NCBI RefSeq assembly: GCF_030294945.1
Contig: NZ_AP018448.1
Span: 7,594,001 to 7,658,000, forward strand
Length of the DNA stretch: 64,000 bases
Source of the DNA: Streptomyces graminofaciens
GTDB lineage: Bacteria; Actinomycetota; Actinomycetes; Streptomycetales; Streptomycetaceae
Reading direction: 5' to 3'
The first letter of the stretch is position 1; each line of letters begins with the position of its first letter. Shown one piece after another: positions 24,894 to 33,838 of this stretch. Position numbers and translations under genes: made by a program. The notes beneath the pieces are model-generated. The model saw only the letters and a program-made list of their open reading frames with translations. It was not told the DNA's origin and ran no database searches.

Positions 24894-27800
24894 ATGCGGG
24901 ACGGGCTGCGGTTCGGACTGCTGGGTCCGCCGGTCTTGTACGACGACGCGGGCACGGCGGGAGACGGCGGCGCACGTCCCGTGGGCAGCGGCAAGGCGCG
25001 CGCCCTCCTCGTCGCCCTGCTGCTCGAACCCGGGCGGGTCGTCTCGGTCGAGGCGCTCAAGGACGTGCTGTGGGACGGGGCGCCACCGCCGTCCGCCCAG
25101 GCCTCCCTCCAGAACCATGTGACCCGGCTGCGAAGGCTGTTGGACGACCCCGAGCGGTTGCGGGCGGTGCCGCCGGGCTATCTGCTGCGGGTCCGCGAGG
25201 GCGAACTGGACGTCCGCGTCTTCGAGACGCACGCCGCCGCCGCGCGCGCCGCGCACGCCGACCGGGACTGGACACGGACCGTGCGCGAGTCCGCCGCCGC
25301 GCTCGCGCTGTGGCGGGGGACACCGCTCGGCGGGCTCACAGCGGCCGAGTCCGGCGCACAGGGCCTCGCCCAACAGGCCTTCGTGCAACGGCTGGAGGAG
25401 GCCCGACTGCTGCTCCTGGAGTGGCGGTACGAGGCGGAACTCCACCTCGGCGAGACCGAGGCGCTCGCCGCCCTCGCCCCCGAACTCGCCGCGCTCGTCG
25501 CCGAGCATCCCCTGCGCGAGTCCTTCCACCGGCTGCTCATGCTCGCCCTGCACCGCACCGGCCGCCAGGCCGAGGCCCTCGCCGTCCACCGTGACCTGCG
25601 CACCCGCCTCGTCGAGGAACTGGGCGTCGAACCGGGACCGGCGGTGCGGAAGGTGCACTTGGAGATCCTCCGGGAGCCGGGAGCCGGGCCTGCGGCGACG
25701 CCGTCGGCCGAGGAGCCACCTCGTCCGGCCCAACTCCCGCCCCCACCCGCTCACTTCACCGGCAGGGCAGCGGTCCTGACCGAGCTACGGCGTGCCCTCG
25801 CCGTGGACGCGCCGCCCAGCCATCCAGGGGCGCGGGGCGGCATCGATCTTGTGGCTACCGCCGCGTGGGCGCGATCAGCCACAGACGCCCCGCACTCGCC
25901 GAACCACACTTCTTCCCGAGCTCCCAGGCGCCCGGCTGCCGCGGAGCCCGTCGTCATCAGCGGCATGGCCGGCGTAGGAAAAAGCGCTCTCGCCCTGCAC
26001 CTCGCACACGGCCTCGTGGACCGCTTCCCCGACGGCCAGCTCTATGTGAACCTGCACGGCGCAACCCCCGGCATGACCCCCCTCACCCCGGCCCAGGCCC
26101 TCGCCTCCCTCCTCCGCGACCTCGGCACCGACCCGCGCCGCATCCCCGAACACCCCGACGCGGCCGCCGCGTTGCTCCGCTCCACGCTCGCGCCGACCCG
26201 CACGCTGATGGTGCTGGACGACGCCGCGCACGCCGCGCAGGTACGGCCGCTGCTGCCGGCCGGCGCCGGGTGCGCGGTGATCGTGACGAGCCGTTCGCCG
26301 CTCGCCGCGCTGGACGGCGCCCACCGCTTCCCGCTCGTGCCCCTCTCGGACGAGGAGAGCGCGGCGTTACTGCGTGCCGCCTCCGGCCGTGCGGCAGGGC
26401 TCGACGCCGCCCACCCGCTCGTCGAACTCACCGGCCGACTGCCGCTCGCCCTGCGCGTCGTCGCAGCCCGCCTCGCGGCCCGCCGCGCCCTCACCCCGGA
26501 CGCGCTCGCCGGTCAACTCGCCGCCACGGAAGGAAGGCTGCACCACTTCGAGTACGACGACCTGAGCGTCCGGCGCTCCCTCGCCGTCGCCCACGAGGCC
26601 CTGCGCGCCTCCGAACGCCAGGCCGACCGCGACGCCGCCCACGCCCTGCACCGCATCGGCGCCCTCGACCTGCCCGCGTACGGCGCGCCCCTCCTCGCCC
26701 GCCTCACCGGCACCGACGAGCGCCGCGCCGAGGCCGCCCTCGACCGGCTCGTCGACGTGGCCCTGCTGGAGGAGACGACGTACGGCCGTTACGAACCCCA
26801 CGACCTCGTACGGGACTTCGCACGAGAGATCGCCGGCGACGGCGGGGCGGATGGTGGTGGCGCCGTCGAGCAGGCGCTGCGCTGGTATGCGGGGCTGGCG
26901 CGGCGGAGCCTGTCGGTGCTGCTGCCGCCGGGGTACGAGCGGGAGGAACGGCTGCGGCCGACGCGGACCGCGACGGAGGAGGCGTCGGACTCGGACACGG
27001 TCTCCGGCGGGCCGCCCTTCGCCTCCGCCGAGGAGGTGTTCGCGTGGGGGGACCGCGAACTGCCCAACATCGTCGCCCTCGTCGAGCGCTGCGCCCGTAC
27101 GGAGAACGGCCGGGGCGGGGGCGCCGGGCCTGTGGCGCTGGTGCCCGCGCTCGTCCGGCACCTCTTCCCGTACCTCCACCGGGGCGGACGGCTCGCCGAG
27201 CTGGACGTGCTGGGGAAACTCGCGCTGGACGTGGCGCGGGCGCTCGGCGACGACGAGGCCGAGGCGTTCGCCCTGACCGACCGGGCCGGGCTGCACTTCA
27301 TGTCCGGCCGGACCACGGAGGCGCTCGCCCTCAACGACGAGGGCCTGACGCTGTGGCGGAAGCTCGGCGTCGTGTCCTGCGTACGGCGCTGTCTGAACAA
27401 CCGGGGGCTGCTCCTGGAGAGCCTCGGGCGGTACGAGGAGAGCGAGGAGACGCTGCGGCAGAGCCTGGAGCTGTCCCGGCAGCTCGGCGACCCGTACGGC
27501 GAGGCGGTGACCTTCAGCCATCTCGGACATCTGTACAAGCACACCGACGCACGGGCCGCCATCGCCCACCACGAGCGGAGCCTGGCCCTCGGGGAGCTGG
27601 CCGACAGCGTCGTCGTACGGCACACCGCGCACTGCAACATCGGCTACGCGCGGCTCAGGCTCGGTGAACCGGCCGCCGCCGTACGCAGTTTCGAACAGAG
27701 TCTGCGGGTGCTCGGCGACGACGAGGACTGGCAGGGCGAGTCCCAGACCCGGCTCGGGCTCGTACGTGCCCTGCGCGCGCTGGGTCGGACGGAGCGGGCG

Positions 27801-28013
27801 GCCGAGGAGTGCGCCCTCCTGCTCGACCTCGCCGAACGCAGGGCCGACCGGTACGCCGCCGCGCTCGCCCGGCACCAGCGGGGGCTGCTGCTGCGGGCGC
27901 TGGGGCGCGGCGAGGAGGCGCGCGGAGAGTGGGAGGCGGCTCTCGCGGTGCTGGACGGCACGGACTCGTCAGTGGTGAAGGAGCTGCGGGGGCTGCTGGC
28001 GGGGGAGCGGTGA
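24894..28013 (+). CDS. AfsR/SARP-family regulator with NB-ARC and TPR domains
   Basis: A 1039-residue regulator. Residues ~1-90 are an OmpR-type winged helix (VGSGKARALLVALLLEPGRV, LQNHVTRLRRLLDDP). A BTAD follows to ~250. An NB-ARC ATPase has P-loop VISGMAGVGKSALALHLA and Walker B RTLMVLDDAAHA. TPR-like repeats close the protein (LNNRGLLLESLGRYEESEET, YARLRLGEPAAAVRSFEQSL). This is the AfsR layout, usually controlling secondary metabolism. Codon 492 is TTA (26367-26369), implying dependence on the bldA tRNA. About 45 residues between the BTAD and the P-loop are encoded by a dispersed GC-rich repeat. No biosynthetic cluster lies beside it. Confidence 0.92.
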   Translation: MRDGLRFGLLGPPVLYDDAGTAGDGGARPVGSGKARALLVALLLEPGRVVSVEALKDVLWDGAPPPSAQASLQNHVTRLRRLLDDPERLRAVPPGYLLRVREGELDVRVFETHAAAARAAHADRDWTRTVRESAAALALWRGTPLGGLTAAESGAQGLAQQAFVQRLEEARLLLLEWRYEAELHLGETEALAALAPELAALVAEHPLRESFHRLLMLALHRTGRQAEALAVHRDLRTRLVEELGVEPGPAVRKVHLEILREPGAGPAATPSAEEPPRPAQLPPPPAHFTGRAAVLTELRRALAVDAPPSHPGARGGIDLVATAAWARSATDAPHSPNHTSSRAPRRPAAAEPVVISGMAGVGKSALALHLAHGLVDRFPDGQLYVNLHGATPGMTPLTPAQALASLLRDLGTDPRRIPEHPDAAAALLRSTLAPTRTLMVLDDAAHAAQVRPLLPAGAGCAVIVTSRSPLAALDGAHRFPLVPLSDEESAALLRAASGRAAGLDAAHPLVELTGRLPLALRVVAARLAARRALTPDALAGQLAATEGRLHHFEYDDLSVRRSLAVAHEALRASERQADRDAAHALHRIGALDLPAYGAPLLARLTGTDERRAEAALDRLVDVALLEETTYGRYEPHDLVRDFAREIAGDGGADGGGAVEQALRWYAGLARRSLSVLLPPGYEREERLRPTRTATEEASDSDTVSGGPPFASAEEVFAWGDRELPNIVALVERCARTENGRGGGAGPVALVPALVRHLFPYLHRGGRLAELDVLGKLALDVARALGDDEAEAFALTDRAGLHFMSGRTTEALALNDEGLTLWRKLGVVSCVRRCLNNRGLLLESLGRYEESEETLRQSLELSRQLGDPYGEAVTFSHLGHLYKHTDARAAIAHHERSLALGELADSVVVRHTAHCNIGYARLRLGEPAAAVRSFEQSLRVLGDDEDWQGESQTRLGLVRALRALGRTERAAEECALLLDLAERRADRYAAALARHQRGLLLRALGRGEEARGEWEAALAVLDGTDSSVVKELRGLLAGER
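25822..25897 (+). repeat. Dispersed GC-rich repeat inside the AfsR-like gene
   Basis: AGGGGCGCGGGG, then TGTGGCTACCGCCGCGTGGG and GCGCGATCAGCCAC, match a repeat family normally found between Streptomyces genes. Other copies in this window are at 38181, 49875 and 54014. Here it is in frame and encodes a linker. Confidence 0.6.
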
Positions 28014-28056
28014 GCACACGTGGCCGTGGGGCGTCCGTGGCGACGAGCGGGCTCCC

Positions 28057-29757
28057 TCACTTGGCGTCGGCATAGCACTCCACCACCGCCGTCGTGAACG
28101 GGAACCGCACCGGTGTCTCCCCGAACGTCAGCCGCCCCGACAGCTCCGACGCCTCCCGGATCGCGGCGACCACAGCCTCCGTCTCCTCCTGCGGGCAGTG
28201 CACGATCACCTCGTCGTGCTGGAAGAAGACCAGCTCGGCGGCCATGCCGGCCAGGGAGCGGCGGAGGGCGGCGAGGAGGAGCAGGGTCCAGTCGGCGGCG
28301 CTGCCCTGGACGACGAAGTTGCGGGCGAAGCGGCCTCGGGCGCGGGAGTCGGTGGAGGCGTAGCCGGGCACCCACTCGGTTGCCCGGCCTGTGCCGGGGG
28401 CGTCCTCGGTGGCCTGGGGGAGACCCGCCTCCTCCGTGGCGTCCTCGGACGCTCCGACCGCCGGCGGACACGTACGCCCGAGCCAGGTCCGTACGAGCCG
28501 GCCCTCCTCGCCCGCGCGGGCCGCGTCGTCGACGTACTGCACGGCTCGCGGGAACCGGCGGCGCAGGGCGGCGAGATTCTTCAGCCCGTCCCCGGACGTC
28601 TGCCCGTACACCGCGCCCAGCACGGCGAGCTTGGCATGTTCGCGGTTGCCGGAGAAGGCGCGGTCGGAGACGGACTGGTAGAGGTCGGTCGCGCGGCCCG
28701 CGACCTCCATGAGGCCCGGGTCGCGGGAGATGGCCGCCAGCACCCTCGGCTCCATCTGGTCGGCGTCGGCGACGACCAGCCGCCAGCCGGGGTCGGCGAC
28801 GCAGGCGCGGCGGATCACCTTGGGGATCTGCAGCGCGCCCCCGCCGTTGGTGACCCAGCGCCCCGTGACCGTGCCGTGGGCGAGGAACTCGGGCCGGAAG
28901 CGGCCGTCGCGGACCCAGTCCTGCAGCCATGACCAGCCGTGGGCGACCCAGATGCGGTACAGCTTCTTGTACTCCAGGAGGGGCTTCACGGCGGGGTGGT
29001 CGATGCTCTCGATCTCCCAGCGGCGGGTGGAACGGATCCGGATCCCGGCCTGCCCGAAGGCCTTGACGACATCGGCGGGCAGATCGGGCCGCACGCGCCG
29101 CCCGAAGGCCCGCGACACCTCGTCGGCGAGCTCGGCCAGCCGCCGCGGCTCGCCACCACCCGCGTACCGCTCGCCGAGCATCTCGTGCAGTACCTCGCGG
29201 TGGACGTCCGCCCGCCAGGGCAGACCGGCGCGGTTCATCTCGGCGGCGACGAGCATGCCGGCGGACTCGGCGGCGGTCAGCAGGCGCATCCGGTCCGGGC
29301 GGTCCGTCGCGTCGTGCCGTCTCTGCTGATCCGCGTACACCTCGATGAGGTCGGTGAGGGGTACGTGGACGGGGCGGGGCTCGAAGAGGGAGGGCTGGCC
29401 GCCGGGGTCCGCCGAGCGCAGCGGCGGGTCCGGCGGAACCGGGGTGCGGCGCAGGCGGGCGAGGGCGGCGGCCGCGGAGCGGGGTTCGCCGAGGCGGCCC
29501 TCGTGACCGAGGAGGAGGGTCTCGGCGTCCTCGATGTCGTAGCACCGCTCCACGCGTACGCCTCCGGCGAGGAGCCGTGGATACACGTCGGCGGTGGCCC
29601 GCCACACCCACCGCCCCACGTCCGGCCGCCCCCGCACGGCCTCCACGAGATCCGCCTCCCGCCGGGCGGGCCCCGTGGGCAGCCCGTCCGGACCGAGGGG
29701 GGCGAGATCCACCCCGCCACCGTCCTCGGCCACCGCGAGAGCCCACCGGTCGGCCAT
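28057..29757 (-). CDS. Family A DNA polymerase (bifunctional 3'-5' exonuclease/polymerase type)
   Basis: A 566-residue DNA polymerase without a 5' nuclease domain, about 60% the length of PolA. The polymerase core is complete: motif A LVVADADQMEPRVLAAIS (the canonical DYSQIE is DADQME), motif B REHAKLAVLGAVYGQTSGDG and motif C FFQHDEVIVHCP. The N-terminal ~180 residues correspond to a shrunken exonuclease-like domain; I cannot see its three acidic motifs clearly, so proofreading is doubtful. It is probably an accessory repair polymerase conserved in actinomycetes. Start ATG at 29757 (MADRWALAVA); the frame is open further upstream without similarity. Confidence 0.88.
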   Translation of the reverse strand: MADRWALAVAEDGGGVDLAPLGPDGLPTGPARREADLVEAVRGRPDVGRWVWRATADVYPRLLAGGVRVERCYDIEDAETLLLGHEGRLGEPRSAAAALARLRRTPVPPDPPLRSADPGGQPSLFEPRPVHVPLTDLIEVYADQQRRHDATDRPDRMRLLTAAESAGMLVAAEMNRAGLPWRADVHREVLHEMLGERYAGGGEPRRLAELADEVSRAFGRRVRPDLPADVVKAFGQAGIRIRSTRRWEIESIDHPAVKPLLEYKKLYRIWVAHGWSWLQDWVRDGRFRPEFLAHGTVTGRWVTNGGGALQIPKVIRRACVADPGWRLVVADADQMEPRVLAAISRDPGLMEVAGRATDLYQSVSDRAFSGNREHAKLAVLGAVYGQTSGDGLKNLAALRRRFPRAVQYVDDAARAGEEGRLVRTWLGRTCPPAVGASEDATEEAGLPQATEDAPGTGRATEWVPGYASTDSRARGRFARNFVVQGSAADWTLLLLAALRRSLAGMAAELVFFQHDEVIVHCPQEETEAVVAAIREASELSGRLTFGETPVRFPFTTAVVECYADAK

Positions 29758-29914
29758 GGGGTGAGTGTGGCAGGGGGGTCTGACAACGGGGGTTCGAGGC
29801 GGCGGGTTGTTCGGCTGCGGCCCGGTGGGAACTGCGCGAGCGACCCGCCCCAACCCGCCCCCGCCAACGCGCCCCACCCACCCGAGCTCTCCCGCGCGAG
29901 AAACCCCGCCGCCC

Positions 29915-30634
29915 CTACCCTTCCGCCACCACCCGCAACGCCTCCGCCACACTCTCCTCGGTGGCCGACTTGCTCACCCCCAGACCGCTCAGCACCCCCT
30001 CCCCGTTCTCGAACTCCAGCAGCGCGAGAAGGATGTGCTCGGTACCGATGTAGTTGTGACCGAGCCGCAGCGCCTCACGGAAGGTGAGCTCCAGCACCTT
30101 CTTGGCATCGGCGCTGTACGGAATCAGCTCCGGCACCTCCGCCACCGCGGGCGGCAGCACCGCCCCCACCGCCTCCCGCGCAGCTTCCGCCGAGACTCCC
30201 TGCGCGACCAGCGCCTTCGCCGCCAGCCCCTCCGGCTCGGCGAGCAGCCCGAGGACCAGGTGCGCCGGCACCCCCTCGGCGTTCCCCGCCGCCTTGGCCT
30301 CGTTGTGCGCGGCCATGACCACGTTGCGGGCGCGCGGCGTGTACCGGCTGAAGCCCTGACTGGGATCGAGATCCGCCTCGGCCTTCGGCACGAACCGCTT
30401 CTGCGCCGCCTGCCGGGTGACGCCCATGCTCTTGCCGATCTCGGTCCAGGACGCGCCCGAGCGTCGCGCCTGGTCCACGAAGTGGCCGATCAGATGGTCG
30501 GCCACGTCGCCGAGGTGGTCCGCGGCGATCACCGCGTCCTGGAGCTGGTCGAGCGGTTCCGGATGGACCTTCTTGATGGCGTCGATGAGGTCGTCGAGGC
30601 GTACGGATGAGGTGACACGCGGGTTCGTCGTCAT
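29915..30634 (-). CDS. Clp N-terminal domain protein with HTH segment
   Basis: A 239-residue protein. The first ~90 residues contain a helix-turn-helix-like WTEIGKSMGVTRQAAQKRFV segment. The C-terminal part carries two Clp R (N) repeats: FSRYTPRARNVVMAAHNEAK with GVPAHLVLGLLAEPEG, and PYSADAKKVLELTFREALRL with GHNYIGTEHILLALLEFENG. Clp-N repeats bind substrates or adaptors of the ClpC protease, so this could be a DNA-binding protein whose level depends on Clp. ATG at 30634 has no ribosome site and lies seven bases after a -10 element, so the mRNA is probably leaderless. Two operators upstream suggest autoregulation. Confidence 0.85.
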   Translation of the reverse strand: MTTNPRVTSSVRLDDLIDAIKKVHPEPLDQLQDAVIAADHLGDVADHLIGHFVDQARRSGASWTEIGKSMGVTRQAAQKRFVPKAEADLDPSQGFSRYTPRARNVVMAAHNEAKAAGNAEGVPAHLVLGLLAEPEGLAAKALVAQGVSAEAAREAVGAVLPPAVAEVPELIPYSADAKKVLELTFREALRLGHNYIGTEHILLALLEFENGEGVLSGLGVSKSATEESVAEALRVVAEG

Positions 30635-30683
30635 GGTGTCAACGTTAGGTTGACACCCCTTGACTGTCAACTTCGAGTTGACA
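30635..30683. promoter_or_regulatory. Tandem operators GTGTCAAC-N5-GTTGACAC
   Basis: Two inverted repeats: GGTGTCAAC-gttag-GTTGACACC (30635-30657, 9-bp arms) and TGTCAAC-ttcga-GTTGACA (30665-30683, 7-bp arms). They share half-site and 5-bp spacing and overlap the -10 and -35 elements of the Clp-N/HTH gene, so a repressor bound here would exclude RNA polymerase. Confidence 0.8.
30642..30670 (-). promoter_or_regulatory. Consensus promoter, leaderless Clp-N/HTH gene
   Basis: On the minus strand, -35 TTGACA (30670-30665), a 17-base spacer and -10 TAACGT (30647-30642). The ATG begins eight bases after the -10, so transcription would start at or next to the start codon. Confidence 0.75.
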
Positions 30684-30738
30684 CCTCTGTCGCGGCAGAT
30701 GGGGGACATGCTTGGGAGCCCCAGGAGCCGAGCGGTGC

Positions 30739-32910
30739 TCAAACCGAGCGCCCCCGCACCCCCACCGCACCCACCACGCCTCCCACAACCCCCGCAGCCA
30801 CCACCCCGCACGCCCCGACGCACGCCCCCACAACCCCCCACGGCACCCCCGACCCCCACGGCACCGGCGCCGACAGCAACCCCAACGCGCCTCCGAGCCC
30901 GACCAGGTTCACCGCGGTCACGGCCAGCCCCAGCACCGCGCCCACCGCCACCCCGACCAGCGCCTCGCCCACGACGACGCCGAGCACCTGCCGCCGGGTG
31001 GCCCCGGTCAGCCGCAGCACCCGCAGCTCCGCGCCACGCGCCGACGTGGCCATCAGCAGGGTCCCGGCCAGCGAGATCCCCGCGTACAGAAGGGCGATGC
31101 CCAGCACCAGGAACAGCCCCAGCCGGGTCTGCGTCCCGGCCCCGGGCCGGTTCGCCGCCAGCCACTCCTCGGCCGACCGCACCTGACCGCCCCGGAACCG
31201 GCCGTCCCGCAGCGCCGCCGCGACCGCCGCCCGGTCGCCCCCGCGCGCCACGCGCACCTCCAACCGGTCCACAGCCGCCCCGCCACCGTTCGCGGCCGTG
31301 ACGTACACCCCGTTGTCCCCGGTGCCGCGCGCGAGCACCGCCGCGATCCGCAGCCGTACCGGCCGTCCGTCGCCGAGCCACACGCGCACGTACCGCCCCA
31401 CGTCGTGCCGCTCCCACTCTTCGTTCACGACGATCGAACGGTCGTCGAGATCGCGTACGTCACCGGCGACCACCGGCAGCCGCGACACCTCCGCGAAGAC
31501 CGCCACGTCCGTCACCGCACGCGCGTCGGACCGTACGACCGCGGTCCCCTCCTCCACCACGTACACGGCGGTGGACGCCGACCCGGCCACGCGCGCACCC
31601 CTCACGGACGCCGCGTCGAGGCCGTCCCCCGTCACCACGTAGTGGGCACGCGTCCGCTCCCGCGTCTCCGCCCCCTTCGCCTCGGCCACCGTCCCGGCGG
31701 CCCCCAGCAGCGAACCCGCCAGCGCGACGGTCACCAGCACCGGCGCGGCGACGGCCGCGGTCCGCCGTACGGACGTGGCCGCGTTCTCGCGCACGAGCAG
31801 CCCGCACGCCCCGGGCAGACACCGACCCACCAGACGTACGACCGGACGGACCACCAGCGGCGCGAGCGCGGCCACGGCCGTGATCAGCAGCATCGGCTGG
31901 GTCGTGTACGTCTTCCGCTTCAGCAGCTCGGCCGGGTCCGTGCCCAGCTTCCAGGCCAGCAGCCCGAGCCCGGCCGCCAGCAGGGCGAACCCCGCCACCC
32001 GCCGCGTCCACGGCAGTACGCCGGTGTCGACGGACGCCTCGCGCAACGCCTCCACCGCACCGATCCGCCCGGCCCGCCGCGCCGCCGCCCAGGCCCCGGC
32101 CAACGCCACGGAGACCCCCGTCCAGAACGCCGCGTGATACGGCCACACCACACCGTCCGGCACCGCGAACCACGTCGGCGCGACCCCGCCGTCCACCAAC
32201 TCCCGTACCAGGAAAGGCGCCCCCCACGCCCCCAGCGCACACCCCGCCGCCGACGCCACGACCCCGACCGCCGTGGCCTCCCCGAGCAGCAGCCGCCGCA
32301 CCTGCCCGGGCGTCGCCCCCGCCATCCGCAGCAGCCCGAACTCCCTCCTGCGCAGCGCCACGACGAAGGCGAACGTCGACGCCGTCACGAAGACGGACAC
32401 GAACGCGGTGACCCCGCCCGCCGTACCGAGCAGCGCGTTGATCGCGACGACCGCCTCTGCGTCACGCTCGTACGACGGGTCCACCCGCCGACGGTCGTCC
32501 CCGGTCAGCACCCGGGCACGCTCCCCGACGACCTCGCGTACGGCGGCCAAGGGGGCGTCGACGCCCACGGCGTCCCGTGTTCCCGCGCCGTCGGTCCGCA
32601 CGCGCCCCAGTGCCCGCAGCTCCTCGACCAGTTGTTCGTCCACAGGGTGTGGATGAGCGAGCCGCTGGGAGACCCGGGCGGTGCCCGGCCCCCGCCGCAC
32701 CTCCACCGTGAGCGTGTCGACGCCCGCCACCACCACCGGCGACGACGCGAACCGCTCCGGCGCGCGCGGCGGCGGGTCCAGCGTCGCGGCGAGGCCCAGC
32801 CCCATGGCCGTCATCACCCCGACCCCGAGCGCCACGGCGACGAAGGAACCGAGCAGCGCGGCCCAACGCGCCCGCAGGGACGACAGCGCGAGCTGCACAG
32901 AGGTCAGCAC
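30739..32910 (-). CDS. ABC transporter permease, FtsX/MacB family
   Basis: A 723-residue permease with duplicated FtsX domains. The first transmembrane helix is LLGSFVAVALGVGVMTAMGL; further clusters occur near GGVTAFVSVFVTASTFAFVV and VLVTVALAGSLLGAAG, and again at the C terminus. Large extracytoplasmic loops separate them. It overlaps the ATPase gene by seven bases, forming one exporter operon. MacB-type exporters move peptides, lipoproteins or antibiotics. GTG start at 32910. Confidence 0.9.
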   Translation of the reverse strand: MLTSVQLALSSLRARWAALLGSFVAVALGVGVMTAMGLGLAATLDPPPRAPERFASSPVVVAGVDTLTVEVRRGPGTARVSQRLAHPHPVDEQLVEELRALGRVRTDGAGTRDAVGVDAPLAAVREVVGERARVLTGDDRRRVDPSYERDAEAVVAINALLGTAGGVTAFVSVFVTASTFAFVVALRRREFGLLRMAGATPGQVRRLLLGEATAVGVVASAAGCALGAWGAPFLVRELVDGGVAPTWFAVPDGVVWPYHAAFWTGVSVALAGAWAAARRAGRIGAVEALREASVDTGVLPWTRRVAGFALLAAGLGLLAWKLGTDPAELLKRKTYTTQPMLLITAVAALAPLVVRPVVRLVGRCLPGACGLLVRENAATSVRRTAAVAAPVLVTVALAGSLLGAAGTVAEAKGAETRERTRAHYVVTGDGLDAASVRGARVAGSASTAVYVVEEGTAVVRSDARAVTDVAVFAEVSRLPVVAGDVRDLDDRSIVVNEEWERHDVGRYVRVWLGDGRPVRLRIAAVLARGTGDNGVYVTAANGGGAAVDRLEVRVARGGDRAAVAAALRDGRFRGGQVRSAEEWLAANRPGAGTQTRLGLFLVLGIALLYAGISLAGTLLMATSARGAELRVLRLTGATRRQVLGVVVGEALVGVAVGAVLGLAVTAVNLVGLGGALGLLSAPVPWGSGVPWGVVGACVGACGVVAAGVVGGVVGAVGVRGRSV

Positions 32911-33713
32911 GGCACCACACCTCCGACGGCACGGTGGGCCTCGGCCCCACCCCCGGCACCGCGTTCCAGCCCCGCCATGTGCGCCGCCACCCGCTCCGCC
33001 GACGGCCGTTCCAGCTCCCCGTGCACCCGCCCGTCGACCAGGAACACCACCCGGTCCGCGTACGACGCAGCCACCGGATCGTGCGTGACCATGATCGTGG
33101 TCTGGCCCTCCCGGTCGACCAACTCCCGCAGCAGGGCCAGCACGTCACGACTGGTCGTGGTGTCCAGCGCCCCGGTCGGCTCGTCGGCGAACAGCACCGC
33201 CGGGCGGGTGATCAACGCCCGGGCCAGCGCGACCCGTTGCTGCTGCCCGCCGGACAACTGTGTCGGCCGGTGCCCGGCCCGCTCGGCCAGCCCCACCCGG
33301 GCCAGCGCCTCGCGCACCGCGCCGCGCGAGGGCCGGCGTCCGGCGAGGCGCAGCGGCAGGGCCACGTTCTGCGCGGCGGTGAGGGAGGGGAGCAGGTTGA
33401 AGGCCTGGAACACGAAGCCGATCCGCTCCCGGCGCAGCAGCGTCAGCCGCCGCTCGCTCAGCCCTGCCAGCTCGACCCCGCCGACGCTCACCGTCCCGCC
33501 CGACGGCCGGTCCAGCCCCGCCGCGCAGCTGAGCAACGTCGACTTCCCCGATCCCGACGGCCCCATCACCGCCGTGAAGGTCCCGGTCGCGAAGTCGAGG
33601 TCGACGCCGTCGAGGGCGACGACCTCGCCGTACGAACGCCGCAGGGACCGCAGGCGTACGGCCGCGGACCCCGTGTCCTCGCTGGCTGTCGTTGTCATGT
33701 CTGTCGTGGTCAT
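32904..33713 (-). CDS. ABC transporter ATPase, MacB/LolD type
   Basis: A 269-residue ATPase with intact Walker A (VMGPSGSGKSTLLSCAAG), Q-loop (FVFQAFNLLPSLT), signature (LSGGQQQRVALARAL), Walker B (AVLFADEPTGALD) and H-loop (IMVTHDP). It pairs with the overlapping FtsX-family permease. ATG at 33713; MTTTDMTTTASEDTG is an untypical N-terminal extension, so an ATG at 33698 is possible. The promoter region to its right carries a GGTAGGG/CCCTACC palindrome. Confidence 0.93.
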   Translation of the reverse strand: MTTTDMTTTASEDTGSAAVRLRSLRRSYGEVVALDGVDLDFATGTFTAVMGPSGSGKSTLLSCAAGLDRPSGGTVSVGGVELAGLSERRLTLLRRERIGFVFQAFNLLPSLTAAQNVALPLRLAGRRPSRGAVREALARVGLAERAGHRPTQLSGGQQQRVALARALITRPAVLFADEPTGALDTTTSRDVLALLRELVDREGQTTIMVTHDPVAASYADRVVFLVDGRVHGELERPSAERVAAHMAGLERGAGGGAEAHRAVGGVVPC

Positions 33714-33769
33714 GCTTCAAGCGAACCGTCCGGGGCCCGCCCGCACACGACCACTGAAGGGCGTCCCGG

Positions 33770-33787
33770 GGTAGGGCAGGCCCTACC
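33770..33787. promoter_or_regulatory. Inverted repeat GGTAGGG-N4-CCCTACC
   Basis: Perfect 7-bp arms with a 4-base spacer between the divergent ABC exporter and DUF2786 genes. Sites of this look are often bound by NarL/LuxR-type response regulators near Streptomyces exporters; no such regulator is in the window. Confidence 0.5.
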
Positions 33788-33838
33788 TTTCGCCGGGGCC
33801 GGCCGCCGTTGTCCGTGCCCCATGACACGATCGGCGGT

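Noticed and set aside
24894..28013. Evidence for a secondary metabolite cluster controlled by the AfsR-like regulator
   Set aside because: Neighbouring genes are a polymerase, a Clp-N protein, an exporter and housekeeping genes; no biosynthetic enzymes are present.
27644..29881. 745-codon minus-strand frame overlapping the AfsR-like gene end and the polymerase
   Set aside because: Arg/Gly/Pro-rich out-of-frame translation; it crosses two real genes in a different frame.
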